DNA of 31,049 bases from assembly GCA_027604185.1 (NCBI GenBank), contig JADGKB010000139.1:1-31049 (forward strand), given 5' to 3'. Source of the DNA: Boothiomyces macroporosus. Its lineage: Eukaryota > Chytridiomycota > Chytridiomycetes > Rhizophydiales > Terramycetaceae. The number at the start of each line of letters is the position of its first letter. Positions within the stretch are counted from its first letter, which is position 1. The position numbers and the translations under genes are program-made. The notes below the pieces were generated by a model. The model had not been told where the DNA came from. It ran no database searches and worked only from the letters and a program-made list of their open reading frames with translations. Below are positions 1 through 10,156 of the stretch, piece after piece.

Positions 1-1328
1 ACATCATCAAGATCCACTTCGGTAATGAAGAGAGCGAGGATAGCACCAAGAGCCAAGGCAACACCAGAAATAAAGAGACCGGTGGTGTCGCTGATTTGCA
101 CTCCGTTGGTGATGATGGTGACCAAGAATTGTGGGAGACAGATGAACAGGTTCAAGAGACCCATCTGCACACCAGTGTCTTGGCCGTCGTTTCCTTTGTT
201 GTATGACCCGACAATGGCGAATGGGAAGGCTTGGATGACCGAGATGGCGACTGGCATGGCAAGGGTGACGATCCAGGCAAAGCCGACTGACTTTGGTCCA
301 AACTTGAGCAAGATCAACAAGACACCTCCGATTCCGAGGCCGAGAGAGTAGATGTACTTGACCTTCTTGAGCAAACCAAACAACACCAAGGAGCCGACAA
401 AGATGGACAGGAGGGTCTGGATGGTGTTGGCGTAGATACCAGTGCTGTCGTAGTCGGATCCACCGTTCTGCGCAGCCAAGTCGCCGGCAGAGCCCTTTGG
501 ACAGGCAGAGTCTGGGCCGTCGTTTCCGGAAACAGTGATGCATCCTCCGTAGACAGTCAGCTTCCACCAGGTAGAAGAGTCGGTCCACCAGAAGAAGAGC
601 GCCCACCACGAGCAGAACTCAACAGCGCAGACAACTGCCATCTTGGCATCCATGGCAAAGACGTTCTTGACGACGGTGGTGAATGGCGCAGTGAACGAGA
701 TTTCGACGTTTTCCTTTGGAACGTGCTGTGGTTCCTTGATCAACAAGCATACGCCGGTGATAACTACAAAGTTGATGGCCATGACGATGGAGAAGAGAGA
801 GAGCAGACTGGCTCCTGGCCCAAGCGCCTTCTGGATGTAGAACCCAATGATGGAGCCAAGACCTTGGAAACCGGCAGCCATCAGCTGCACAGTGCTCTGC
901 ATGTGGGCTGGAGCCAAGTCGGAAGCGAGCGCACGAACAGGGGTTTGCATGACGTTGATGGTGATGTCGAGCATAACGAAAGAGATATATCCAAGGAAGA
1001 CCTGGTATCCCTTGGCGTATTCAGCAGCAGCGAAGCAGATGGAGAAGATGATGGTGAGCAGCAAGCCGGTGACAATGAATGGGCGACGGCGTCCAAACTT
1101 GGAGGTGCAAGAGTCAGAGTACGCTCCAACCAACGGAGCAGTGAAGAACCCAGTGATAGGGCCGAACATCCAGATCAAACCGGCAGCATCGGGGTTCAAA
1201 CCGTAGTGAATCATGGTGTCCTTGACAGTACCAAATTCGGTTTGCCAAATGGCTTGAATGGCAATCCAAGGGATGGACAGAAGAGCGCAATAGAGGTAAT
1301 CGTTTACTGTAACCTTATTGGAAGACAT
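1..1328 (-). CDS. GPH-family sucrose/H+ symporter-like (SLC45/SUT) transporter, C-terminus missing
   Basis: Membrane transporter of the major facilitator superfamily, glycoside-pentoside-hexuronide/cation symporter type, expected to import a disaccharide with protons. The minus frame is open from the ATG at 1328 to the left edge, giving 442 codons with no intron. The loop between helices 2 and 3 has RRRPF at residues 80-84, the hallmark of sucrose/SLC45 transporters, preceded by GPITGFFTAPLVGAYSD. About ten hydrophobic segments can be counted, and a hydrophilic extracellular loop with several cysteines lies in the middle. The codons are rich in C-ending synonyms compared with most neighbours, which suggests high expression. 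A TATA-like box lies 31-39 bp upstream. The substrate is inferred from the family only. The end of the protein, including the last residues, lies outside the window. Confidence 0.85.
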   Translation of the reverse strand, partial: MSSNKVTVNDYLYCALLSIPWIAIQAIWQTEFGTVKDTMIHYGLNPDAAGLIWMFGPITGFFTAPLVGAYSDSCTSKFGRRRPFIVTGLLLTIIFSICFAAAEYAKGYQVFLGYISFVMLDITINVMQTPVRALASDLAPAHMQSTVQLMAAGFQGLGSIIGFYIQKALGPGASLLSLFSIVMAINFVVITGVCLLIKEPQHVPKENVEISFTAPFTTVVKNVFAMDAKMAVVCAVEFCSWWALFFWWTDSSTWWKLTVYGGCITVSGNDGPDSACPKGSAGDLAAQNGGSDYDSTGIYANTIQTLLSIFVGSLVLFGLLKKVKYIYSLGLGIGGVLLILLKFGPKSVGFAWIVTLAMPVAISVIQAFPFAIVGSYNKGNDGQDTGVQMGLLNLFICLPQFLVTIITNGVQISDTTGLFISGVALALGAILALFITEVDLDD

Positions 1329-1358
1329 TTTTCGATGGATACCTGGGGAGCCATTGAC

Positions 1359-1367
1359 TATTTATAT
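1359..1367 (-). promoter_or_regulatory. TATA-like box of the transporter gene
   Basis: Read on the minus strand this is ATATAAATA, ending 31 bp before the ATG at 1328. The same short TATA-to-ATG spacing recurs at other genes in the window. Confidence 0.55.
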
Positions 1368-1980
1368 TTGGGAATTCGAGTTTTTTTTGAGGCGTTTGGT
1401 GTTACAGTGAATGAGTAATGATTGGCTAGATGCCGATCTGGTCAGCTGGTTGCACATGAATTAAAATAGAAATTTTTTTGGACCTTGAATCCAAGCTGGA
1501 AAAAGAATTTCGTCTCTTCATACTTGAATGCAGCTTTAGATTGGAACCGACAATTTCTCTAATTATCCCTAGGATCGTTCGCCATTAGTTGATCAATCAA
1601 GGGAAATTTGTATTACCCAGAGCCGATGTCAGCAGGTTCGCTGTGATCAAAAATGAAACAGAACGTAAATTTTTTAAACCACATGATGTCTTGTTCGTCA
1701 CAGTGTCACACAGATCCCAGGTCGTTCGTTAACAATTTACAGAGTTAATTCATGATGATTAATTGGAATTAGAAACAAAATAGTCCGCTTTATACTATAT
1801 ATTCAAATTCTTGTTTGATTTACCAAGAAAGGTTGGGCGGGGTGGAATTCCAAACCAGGAAACGGAAGAATATTTTCCTTTTGAAATTTCTTGCGCATCT
1901 CATGACCTCGTCTTTCAGGTGGGCTCAATTTAATTGAGTCGCACAAAATCTCTAAATTGAGACCATTGAAACCCGGAACC

Positions 1981-1989
1981 TTTTAAATA
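1981..1989 (+). promoter_or_regulatory. TATA-like box of the first GH15-M1 gene
   Basis: TTTTAAATA lies about 30 bp before the ATG at 2019, matching the spacing seen at other genes here. It is a weaker match to the TATA consensus than the boxes at 8928 and 28131. Confidence 0.4.
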
Positions 1990-2018
1990 CACAGGAATTT
2001 TTTAACTTTTTTACAATC

Positions 2019-4051
2019 ATGAATATTGTTATACATAACGAATACTTGCGTCCGTTAATCAAGGACTCTTACACAGCCAAAGATATTCAAGCCATCACTG
2101 ATCTTTTGAACCAACACAAGTCTCTCGAATTCCCAACTATCGAAGGTCGTGGATTGTTCAAAGCTGCATTATCCCCAGTGGAAGACAGCAACGAAACCAA
2201 CTACACTGGATACGACAATGTGTGGGTCAGAGATAACATTCATATTTCATTTGCACACTATGTGATCAACAAGCCTGAAACCGCAGTCGCCAATCTCAAG
2301 GACATCTCATCTTTCTGGTTAAAGTACCAACACAGATGGAACGACTCCATCACCGGCGCTGCAAATGTCGACAATGTGATGGAACGCCCTCATATCCGAT
2401 TCAACGGAACCTTACTGGAAGAGAACGAACAGACCTGGAGTCATGCGCAAAACGATGCAATGTAAGTCTTGTTAACATTAGTGGCTATTTCAACTGGCTG
2501 TACTGCAAGTTGGCAAGAGAAGGAAAGCTAGAAGCCGACTTGGATATCCTGGTTTTGATTGCGTTGTATCAAAACAAAATCCAATTCTGGAACGACGAAG
2601 ACAACGGCCACTGGGAAGAAGCTAGAAAGGTGGAAGCGTCGTCCATTGGCGCTGCCACCGCTGGTTTCCGCGAACTCAATACCCTGCTCGATGAAAACCC
2701 TAGTCTTTTGGAATCGTTCAATGCCAAGCATGCTGCCAAAGTAGCCGAGCTCTCACTCAGCTTGGAATTTGCCACCGGCAAAGACCTGGTGCAGTTCTTG
2801 TTCAACAAGGGACACGAAACCCTGTTCTCTATCCTCCCATTCGAGTGCCGCACAGAAGGATCAGTTCGCGAAACCGACGGAGCTCTCCTCTTCTTGGTGT
2901 ACCCATTGCAAATTGTCACTGGCTCTGTCGCCCAAAAGATCGTTGATGATGTTGTCGAACACTTGGCGGGAGACTATGGTGTTAGACGATACAGAGGCGA
3001 CTCTTACTGGATGGCCGACTACAAGGCCATCTTCAATGAGGAAAGCAGAACTGCTGATTTCTCTGAAGACATTGGTTCCAGAGATCGCCACTTCAAGTAC
3101 GGAACCGAAGCGCAATGGTGTATCTTTGACTCTATCATCTCATGCTGCTACGGACTGCAAGTGCAACAAGCTCCAAGCGCCGAGCTTGCCGCTGATGCAT
3201 ACAAGAAGCAAATCCACTTCTTTAACAGATCTGTGGGACAGGTTACCGGGGATGACTGCCACTACGGACCTTGGCACTGTCCTGAATCATACTACATTGA
3301 AAACGGCAAATACGTTGTCAATGATGTCTGTCCTCTCCTCTGGACTCAAGCCAACCTGCTCAATGCATTGATAATGTTGCATCAAAGCATTTCCCATGTC
3401 TCCAACTTGCCTAAATTGCAACCATATGTTGTCCCAACTCATTACAATGTGACTCTTGTCCCTGGGTTGAACTCTTCCCTCTTCTACGGACAGGTGTCTA
3501 TCAGTCTCACAGTTTCTGAAACCACCAATGTTTTAATTGCAAATGCCAAGAACTTGAATATGTCCTCTGCATCTGTTGTTGTATTTAGAGTGGAACCAAG
3601 GGGACTCGATGCTGTCCAAGAGTGGCCAAAGGATGCTCTCACACACAGAGCTTCCCAGAAAGCCGCGGAAATCAAGTACGAAGGAGAAACTGTTACTTTT
3701 GTATTCCAGCATGCAATTCCAGCGACATCAAATATCATTTTGCATGCTTCCTTCCAAGGCCAGGTTGCAAATGAAGCAAAAGGTCTTTACTCTAATGGTG
3801 AAACTTTGGAAACACTATTTGAATCCGGGAACGCCTCCTTGTGTTTCCCATGCTGGGATGAAAAATCTTACAAATCTACTTTTGATTTAACTCTACATAT
3901 TCCGCAAGAACTCTCTGCTTCCTTCATTACAGATGTTTTGGAAGACAAGACTGTACAATACAAGACCAAAGAAATGAGATCACTCAAGTTTGCTCGCACT
4001 GAGCTAATCAGCACCGACTTGCTCAACTTTACAATCGGAAACAAGCTTTAG
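2019..4051 (+). CDS. GH15/phosphorylase-kinase-like protein with a truncated, catalytically dead M1 aminopeptidase tail
   Basis: Two exons, 2019-2461 and 2482-4051, flank a 20-nt intron (2462-2481) and give 670 residues. Residues about 10-445 form a GH15-type (alpha/alpha)6 domain, with VWVRDN, ENEQTWSHAQNDA, GHWEEARKVEASSIG, GVRRYRGDSYWMADY and PLLWTQANL. This is the pattern of the glucoamylase/phosphorylase kinase alpha group. Residues about 457-670 match only the N-terminal beta domain of M1 aminopeptidases (PTHYNVTLVPG through FPCWDE). The frame stops before any AMEN or HEXXH motif, so no peptidase activity is possible. It is a tandem paralogue of the gene at 4606, sharing the first intron at the same codon. 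The GH15 half uses many C-ending codons; the M1 remnant does so less. Substrate and activity are not known. The ATG is aligned with the paralogue's start. Confidence 0.85.
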
Positions 4052-4052
4052 A

Positions 4053-4058
4053 AATAAA
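4053..4058 (+). terminator. Polyadenylation signal AATAAA
   Basis: AATAAA begins one base after the TAG stop of the truncated GH15-M1 gene, implying a very short 3' UTR. Confidence 0.55.
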
Positions 4059-4191
4059 AATTGATTTATCATGCCTTTTTTGTTCATGTTTAGCTTTGGC
4101 GCCCGCAAAAAGAATATTTTTGTGGATAAAGGTAGCGCCTGCCATTACTCTCTTTTAAATCACATGTCTGATGTATTCAACTATGGAGATA

Positions 4192-4463
4192 CTAATTATT
4201 ACTAATGTCGTGCGGATGGCAGTCAACTAAGCTGACTTTGAGGCCACCATTCCAGTTAACATCAAAGCCAGTGTTATTTACTGTAATACCTTTCAATTTA
4301 ACCACAGACTAATCGTATTAGACTGCATATCAGAATTCTCAGTAGTATTGCCCCTATGATCCATCGGCAAAATATGTCTCATGACTCTCAATTTTTCAAA
4401 TTCATTTTCTTGAATGAGCTGGCCCGTCCACTCTGACGCTGGTGGCCCACTATGGATGAGCAT
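4192..4463 (-). CDS. Hypothetical small spliced gene of unknown function
   Basis: Two minus-strand frames, 4310-4463 and 4192-4289, are joined exactly by a 20-nt GT-AG intron (4290-4309) that contains a TTAAAT branch-like motif. The result is 83 codons from the first in-frame ATG at 4463. The upper frame stays open a further 48 bases to 4511, so an additional 5' exon is possible. The product is soluble-looking, with HRGNTTENSDMQSN and, after the junction, TVNNTGFDVNWNGGLKVSL; I recognise no family. It lies in the 554-bp gap between the two GH15-M1 genes and is transcribed against them. The donor GTCTGT is unusual for this genome. It could be a gene fragment rather than a working gene. Confidence 0.35.
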
Positions 4464-4605
4464 GTTTTTCCACCATTGTTGCAAATACTCTTGCAAATGA
4501 TCGGCGCCCAAATATCAGTGTTGTGCTACCTTCCTGCCCCGTTCTTAGTCATACTCTACGCCACTCGATCAGAATAAAACCTTGCAAAAATCAAACTATT
4601 CCAGA

Positions 4606-7600
4606 ATGATTATTCACAACAAGGAACTGGAGAAGCTGGTTAAACAGCGATACAAGAAGAATGAATTAAAGGAAATTATGAATTTGCTAAAGAGCAAAAA
4701 TACACTTGCAATGAATCCCATTCCAAATACCTCACTTTACATGTCATCGTCGAATTGTGTGTTGGATAAATCACTACCAGAGTATACCGGGCATGAAAAC
4801 GTTTGGATTAGAGACAACGTTTACATTGCGTTTTCATACTACATGACCAACAATTACAGCGCTGCTGTCGCGACAGTAAAAGATATCGAGAAATTCTGGT
4901 TGAAATATAAAAATAGATGGCACAATTGTATTAAGGGCACAGTAGACCCATTTAATGTAATGGAGCGACCGCACATTCGCTTCAACGGATTTGCTTTGGA
5001 GGAAAATGAGCAGACCTGGAGTCACGCTGAAAACGATTCAATGTAATTAGGTGTTAATTTAGTGGTTACTTTAACTGGTTGTACTGTAAATTCGCTAGAG
5101 AAGGGATACTAGTTCCAGAAACAGAAATGTTGGTTCTAATTGCTTTGTTTCAAAATGTAGTCGAATATTGGCACGAAGCTGATAGTGGCCATTGGGAAGA
5201 AAGCAGAAAAATTGAAGCTTCGTCCGTAGGAACTGCTGCGGCGGGATTTAGAGAATTGAAATGGCTCTTGGAAGAAAATGAGGGAATCAAGGGGAAATTT
5301 GAAGAGTCTTTACAAAGCAAGTTGAATGAATTGGGTATTAAACTGGATTATATCTCTGGTGAAGAGCTAGTGACTGCTCTATATCAAAAGGGACACGATT
5401 CGCTGTATTCAATATTGCCGTTCGAATGTAGAACTGAAGGTCAAGTTCGCAAAGTTGACGGCGCTCTAATATTTTTAATCTTTCCGCTTCAAATAGTTTC
5501 TGGTGACATGGCGTTAAAGATCCTTGATGAAGTAAACAACAATTTGGTGGGCGAATATGGTGTGCGAAGATACATTGGTGATTCATACTGGATGGCTGAC
5601 TACAAAGCACTATTTAAAGAGCAAAGCAGAACTGTAGATTTCTCGGAAGTCATTGGTATTCGGGATCGATTTTTCAAAAAGGGTCAAGAAGCACAATGGT
5701 GTAATTTTGACTCTATGATATCATGTTGTTATGGTCTCCAAGTGCTACAAGCTACCACATATGAAGAGGTTAATTCTGCTTTAGAGAAACAAACCCACTT
5801 TTTCAACAGGAATCTTGGACAAATCACAGGGGATGAATGCACTTTTGGGCCATGGCTTTGCCCAGGGTCTTATTACATTGAAAGAGGAAAATATGTTCAC
5901 GATGATGTATGCAATCTTCTCTGGACTCAGGCAAATTTAATTACTGCTTCAGTTTTGTTGGAAAGATGCATCGACAAGGCAAATTCTATTAGGAATACTT
6001 TACCGTCTATTGCCAAGCCAACTCATTATGCCTTAAACATTATTCCTGACTTGAGTGTCGGTAAGTTTGCGGGACATGTCTCTATAAGGTAAACGTTTGT
6101 TGATCTAGTTTGACAATCACTGAAACCACCAACGTAATTGTAGCCAATGCAAAAGATTTGAATATTAGAAATGCGTCTATAGTTGTATTCAGAATAACAC
6201 CTGGAGGGTTGGATATGGTGGATTCTTGGACAAAGGACCCTGTTACTCATCGCGCTACTCAGACTGCTTCGAAAATTACAGTCAACAATTCTCTGGAAAC
6301 AGTGTCGTTCCATTTTGAAAAGGAGATTCCAGCCACGGCACAGATCATCTTACATGCTGAATTCCAAGGAAACCACAACGATCAATTGAGTGGATTCTAC
6401 AAAGTCGCTTATGAAGATGAAAGCGGTAATGAAAAATTCGCTGCAGTAACTCAATTTGAACCTGGAGAATGTAGGTCTTGCTTCCCATGCTGGGATGAAC
6501 CTAGTCTAAAGGCAACGTTTGAAATTGCACTATACATTCCAAAACAACTCATAGCCATTTCAAATATGCCAGTCAAAGAAGAAGCGGATATTAATGTCAA
6601 TGGAAAAGAGTTGAAAGTAGTCAAGTTTGAAGATACACCGCTAATGAGCACATTTTTGGTTGCATTTTGCGTTGGCGAGTTTGATTTCCTGGAAACAACC
6701 ATTTCAACTACACCTTGCAGAATTTACACTCCAAAGGGAATGAAGGAACATGCAAAGTTTGCCTTGGAAGTAACAACCAATTTGTTTACTTTTTTCACAA
6801 AATATTTCAATTTGGACTATCTACTTCCAAAATTGGATCTTGTTTGCGTGCCAGATTTGTCCGCTGAAGCCATGGAAAATTGGGGACTAATTGTATTTAG
6901 AGAGTCGGTTTTATTGCTTGAAGATTCCACAAAGACAAAGAGAAGTATTGCGTCTACGATTGCGCATGAGTTGGCTCATCAATGGTTTGGGAATCTGGTT
7001 ACAATGGGTAATTGTAGTTGACTTTAGAATGGTGGGATGACTTGTGGCTCAACGAAGGATTTGCAAACTTTATTGGCTCTCTTGCTGTAGAATATTTGTT
7101 CCCAAAGTGGAATGTATTCACCGATTTTATCAGCAATGAGTATAATAGGGCTCTGGTGTTGGATTCGTTTCCATCCAGCCACCCTGTTCATGCATATGTT
7201 TGTTCTACCAAGGATATTGATGATGTGTTTGATGGAATTTCCTTCAACAAGGGAGCTGCAATAATCAGAATGTTGAATTCTTACTTGGGGTCTGATGTGT
7301 TTGCAGCTGGAATAACAAAATACTTGATTAAATATAGGCTAGGATGTGCGAATAGAAAACAATTATGGGAATGCCTATCCGAGGTATCGGGTAAAAACAT
7401 TTCTACTCTTGTTCACACATGGCTTATAGAACCAGGATATCCAATTATTACTGTCAAGGAAAATTACGACCAGGAACACAATACCCTTCATTTGGAAATT
7501 ACTCAAAAGAGATTTGCTCCATCGTCACACAATCTAGACAAAACTGCTTGGTTTATCCCAATATCAATCATTACTCACAAAGGTGTCTACCAAGAGCAAT

Positions 7601-8770
7601 TTTTACTTGCTGAGCGAACTGGTGCTATTTCTATTCCATACGAAGATGGTGAAAATAGTTTCTGGAAACTGAATGTCAGAGCCACTGGTTTATACCGAGT
7701 GGATTACAACCTGAGCCAGTTAAAACGAATTGGAAATGCGCTAAGAAGTAACTTGAATGTTCTCTCCACAGAAGATCGAGTATCTTTGTTGCTGGACATC
7801 AACGCTCTTTCCCAAGCGAGATTGGTTCCAGAAGTAGGTGTATTGGAACTGCTAAAGGGGTATGAAGGGGAAGACAACCACGTGTAAGTATTTTCTAAAT
7901 ATTAGTGTATTAGAAGAAGTCTCCAATTTGTTGTCAATCCTCAGAAACAGATGGTATAATAATGCCGTTGTATTGGAGGGCATCAATTCGTTGGGAAGAA
8001 AAATCTTTTCAGACAAAGTGGCCCAAGTTGGTTTTGAAGAGGCAGAAAGCGACTGTCACGTTAAAGTATCAGCTCGAACAACTGTTATTAAAGCAGCAGC
8101 GGAAGCATCAGATGAAGCTGTGCTGACCGAACTTGTGTCGAGATTCCAATCGTACAAAAATGATGAATACAATGTCGTGCATGAAGACCTTCGACCACTA
8201 ATGTTCAAAGTAGCACTATCTCGATCTACCGACCCAAAATCTGATTTCTTGTTTCTATTCAAGATTTACAGTGATGAGGATTCTGATCCAGAGGAACAAG
8301 ATGCTGTTTTGGAATCAATAGGTGCCATTAACGATCCAGAGCTGCTGAAGAAATTACTCACAGAGTTTCTATTTAACCCAGACTTGATCAAGCAACAAGA
8401 TATCACTACCATTTTATATTCTATCGCAATGTATTCACCTTTTGCGGAAGAAGCCGTCAAGATTCTCTCGCACTGGCTGTTATCAAACTGGATAGAAATC
8501 AATGTCAATGTGCCTCAAAACATGATTGGGAACGTCATTCGAGCTTGCTTGTTCAAGAATTACAACTCCCAGTTTATTCAGCACCTTGAAGCATGGCTGA
8601 CTGGTGAAGAATGTAAATCAGAGGAGCAAAAGGCTCTTCGACTAAAGTATCTTTTGAACTCTCGCAAGTCATTTGATCAAGTCCTTGAAAACCTCCACAT
8701 TATTACGGACTGGTGTGCCAAAGACTTTGGAGCACTTGAGCAATGGTTCAAGGAAAACGGGTATATATAA
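4606..8770 (+). CDS. GH15/phosphorylase-kinase-alpha-like domain fused to a complete M1 zinc aminopeptidase
   Basis: Five exons (4606-5042, 5063-6088, 6109-7007, 7028-7883, 7906-8770) with introns of 20, 20, 20 and 22 nt give 1,360 residues. Residues about 5-450 are a GH15-type domain (VWIRDN, WSHAENDS, GHWEESRKIEASSVG, LLWTQANL). From about residue 459 a full-length M1 aminopeptidase of the puromycin-sensitive/ERAP type follows. It has the exopeptidase motif at 741-745 (EAMEN where GAMEN is usual), zinc site HELAH at 774-778, and the third zinc ligand Glu797 in LNEGF, giving the exact HEXXH-X18-E spacing. The last ~400 residues form the helical ERAP1-like C-terminal domain. The M1 part should remove N-terminal residues from peptides in the cytosol; no signal peptide is seen. 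The role of the GH15 part is unknown. The ATG at 4606 aligns with the paralogue; an upstream TTG in frame is not used. Confidence 0.88.
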
Positions 8771-8772
8771 TC

Positions 8773-8778
8773 AATAAA
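8773..8778 (+). terminator. Polyadenylation signal AATAAA
   Basis: AATAAA starts three bases after the stop of the full-length GH15-M1 gene. Confidence 0.55.
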
Positions 8779-8927
8779 ACATGTTCAATATTAAGTCTTG
8801 CTAATGGCGGCCGGCTCTTTTAGTTTGTTTCATTCTTTCCATAGGTTGTGATGTGGTGCCTCGTTTCAACCAGAAAAATTACCAAAACGAGAATTGTGAG
8901 CCACGATCTGGGGAACCGCTGCTGCAG

Positions 8928-8935
8928 TATATAAA
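8928..8935 (+). promoter_or_regulatory. TATA box of the small secreted peptide gene
   Basis: TATATAAA is a perfect TATA consensus ending 26 bp before the ATG at 8962, and is strong support that the short ORF is transcribed. Confidence 0.7.
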
Positions 8936-8961
8936 TGGAAAACAAAAAAGCTTAAACCAAA

Positions 8962-9111
8962 ATGAAATTCACAGTTGCCCTTGCGATACTGCTGTCTATT
9001 GTCAACGCACTTGCGTTGCCTTCCAATTCTACTTCAGAATTAGAACCTCAATTTCTCAATGTAAACGGTGCTGGACGTAGCAAAGTGGGAGGAGGAGGAA
9101 TTCAAAACTAA
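8962..9111 (+). CDS. Small secreted peptide precursor, 49 residues, function unknown
   Basis: The ORF begins MKFTVALAILLSIVNALALP, a textbook signal peptide with a basic residue, a hydrophobic core and a likely cleavage after Ala-Leu-Ala. The mature part is only about 31 residues. It carries an N-glycosylation-like Asn-Ser-Thr, an acidic stretch and a glycine-rich end (GRSKVGGGGIQN), with no cysteine. A consensus TATA box lies just upstream. There is no intron. The short glycine/basic tail could be a processed peptide signal, but no known pheromone or effector motif is recognisable. It lies between the GH15-M1 gene and a pseudogene on the other strand. Confidence 0.65.
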   Translation: MKFTVALAILLSIVNALALPSNSTSELEPQFLNVNGAGRSKVGGGGIQN

Positions 9112-9160
9112 TATATAATGTTTAATACCTTTATTTTGGGATTCAGATTTTGTAATAGAC

Positions 9161-9959
9161 TTAGACCACCTTTGATTCAGCTGCTTTTAATTCCGCCTTT
9201 CTTTCCTCATGAGTTCTGGTCAAGTAGTTGTGAACCAGCAATAGAAACGATACTGCAATCATTCCCATGTTGAAAAGAACCCGCTGACATCCAGAGTACA
9301 TCTAATTACTGGAACCCCAGGTTGGCAGTGCAAAGAGCAAACTCCCATCACACCAATAAAGGGCAATTCCACTTTGCGATTATCAATGAATACAAAATAT
9401 ACAATTCCAAGGCTGCCAGGCATAGGCGCCAACATAATTATGATTTAGAAATACTAGGTAGTAAGAAAGAGGCTGTAAAAATGCTCCGTTGTCTTGAGTT
9501 TCCCCTTCAAAGTGAACTGGCCAACCGTCCAAGTATCCTCTGATACCACACTTGATGAAATCGGAGTCTTTGACTATGTGTCTTTCACTTGAATATAATA
9601 GTCTATAGAATATTGATCAAAAGGATAGTCTGCTGGGTTTCCTCCATCAGATAATGGAAAGGTTACAAACATGATTGGCCCAGCAGATTCTGTAAAAGTC
9701 GAAGATTGGACTCCAGTGTCTATAGTGATTGAGGATCCAGTAAGATTAAAGGAATCTCTGTAATCAATCTCTATTCTTGCTTTTGCCATCCTTGCCTAAA
9801 ATCAAATGCAACGAATTCACAACCACATCAATATCAGCGGAATTAGCGTTTACCGTGTTGTTTCTAGTTTCCTTTACATTGGCAAAAACAGTATTTAGAA
9901 CGCACAACTAGAAAGGTAGCAATGAATACTATTTTCTTGGACCTCTTTGAAACTTGCAT
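9161..9959 (-). pseudogene. Degenerate DUF4436 membrane protein copy with several frameshifts
   Basis: The minus strand from the ATG at 9959 (MQVSKRSKK) to the TAA at 9161 can be aligned along its whole length with the DUF4436 gene at 10157-11030, but only by changing frame repeatedly. Recognisable blocks are RIEIDYRDSFNLTGSSITID, ADYPFDQYSIDYYIQVKDT, VYFVFIDNRKVELPFIGVMG, PGVPVIRCTLDVSGFF and FNMGMIAVSFLLLVHNYL. Breaks include a shift near the first transmembrane segment, an extra base in an A-run near 9783, an in-frame TAG after VKDT, a short deletion before PGVPV and a missing T after GFF. A TATA-like box survives upstream. It also lacks the 19-nt intron of its sister gene. DUF4436 function is unknown; these are membrane-anchored proteins with an extracellular or periplasmic-like beta domain. 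Confidence 0.8.
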
Positions 9960-9983
9960 TTTGGATGAGGTATCCAGTTTATG

Positions 9984-9993
9984 CTATTTATAG
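9984..9993 (-). promoter_or_regulatory. TATA-like box of the DUF4436 pseudogene
   Basis: Minus-strand CTATAAATAG ends 24 bp before the old ATG at 9959. The promoter element looks intact although the coding region does not. Confidence 0.45.
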
Positions 9994-10156
9994 TTTGGAT
10001 CCTTTGAGCAAACCAAAGGAATGATCTTTTTCATTTCTCCCTATCAGTTTAAAAACGACTTTTATAGCGGCAATGCTATTACAGTGGAGAGACTGGCTTT
10101 ACACAAAGTCACAAACTTTATCCGCTCCCAGTGAAATCAATCCAATCACTATTTTA

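Larger units (their letters stand above)
1329..2018. promoter_or_regulatory. Divergent intergenic promoter region between transporter and first GH15-M1 gene
   Basis: This 690-bp gap separates two divergently transcribed genes, so it should hold both promoters. It contains a TATA-like box for each gene, an inverted CCAAT (attgg near 1422) and a GC-box-like GGGCGGGG at 1835-1842. I see no convincing ORF, repeat or structured RNA in it. The motif assignments are pattern matches without functional support. Confidence 0.5.

Noticed and set aside
7..609. Long minus-strand ORF rich in His, Arg and Cys
   Set aside because: It is an off-frame shadow of the transporter gene, whose true minus frame is open to the window edge and shows GPH-family motifs.
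4582..4605. Upstream TTG start for the full-length GH15-M1 protein
   Set aside because: Eukaryotic TTG initiation is unlikely, and the ATG at 4606 aligns with the start of the paralogue.
9784..9860. 25-nt GT-AG segment in the DUF4436 pseudogene that could be an intron
   Set aside because: Splicing removes the conserved first beta strand, and the matching 25-nt segment in the sister gene breaks its frame. A one-base insertion in an A-run explains the pseudogene better.
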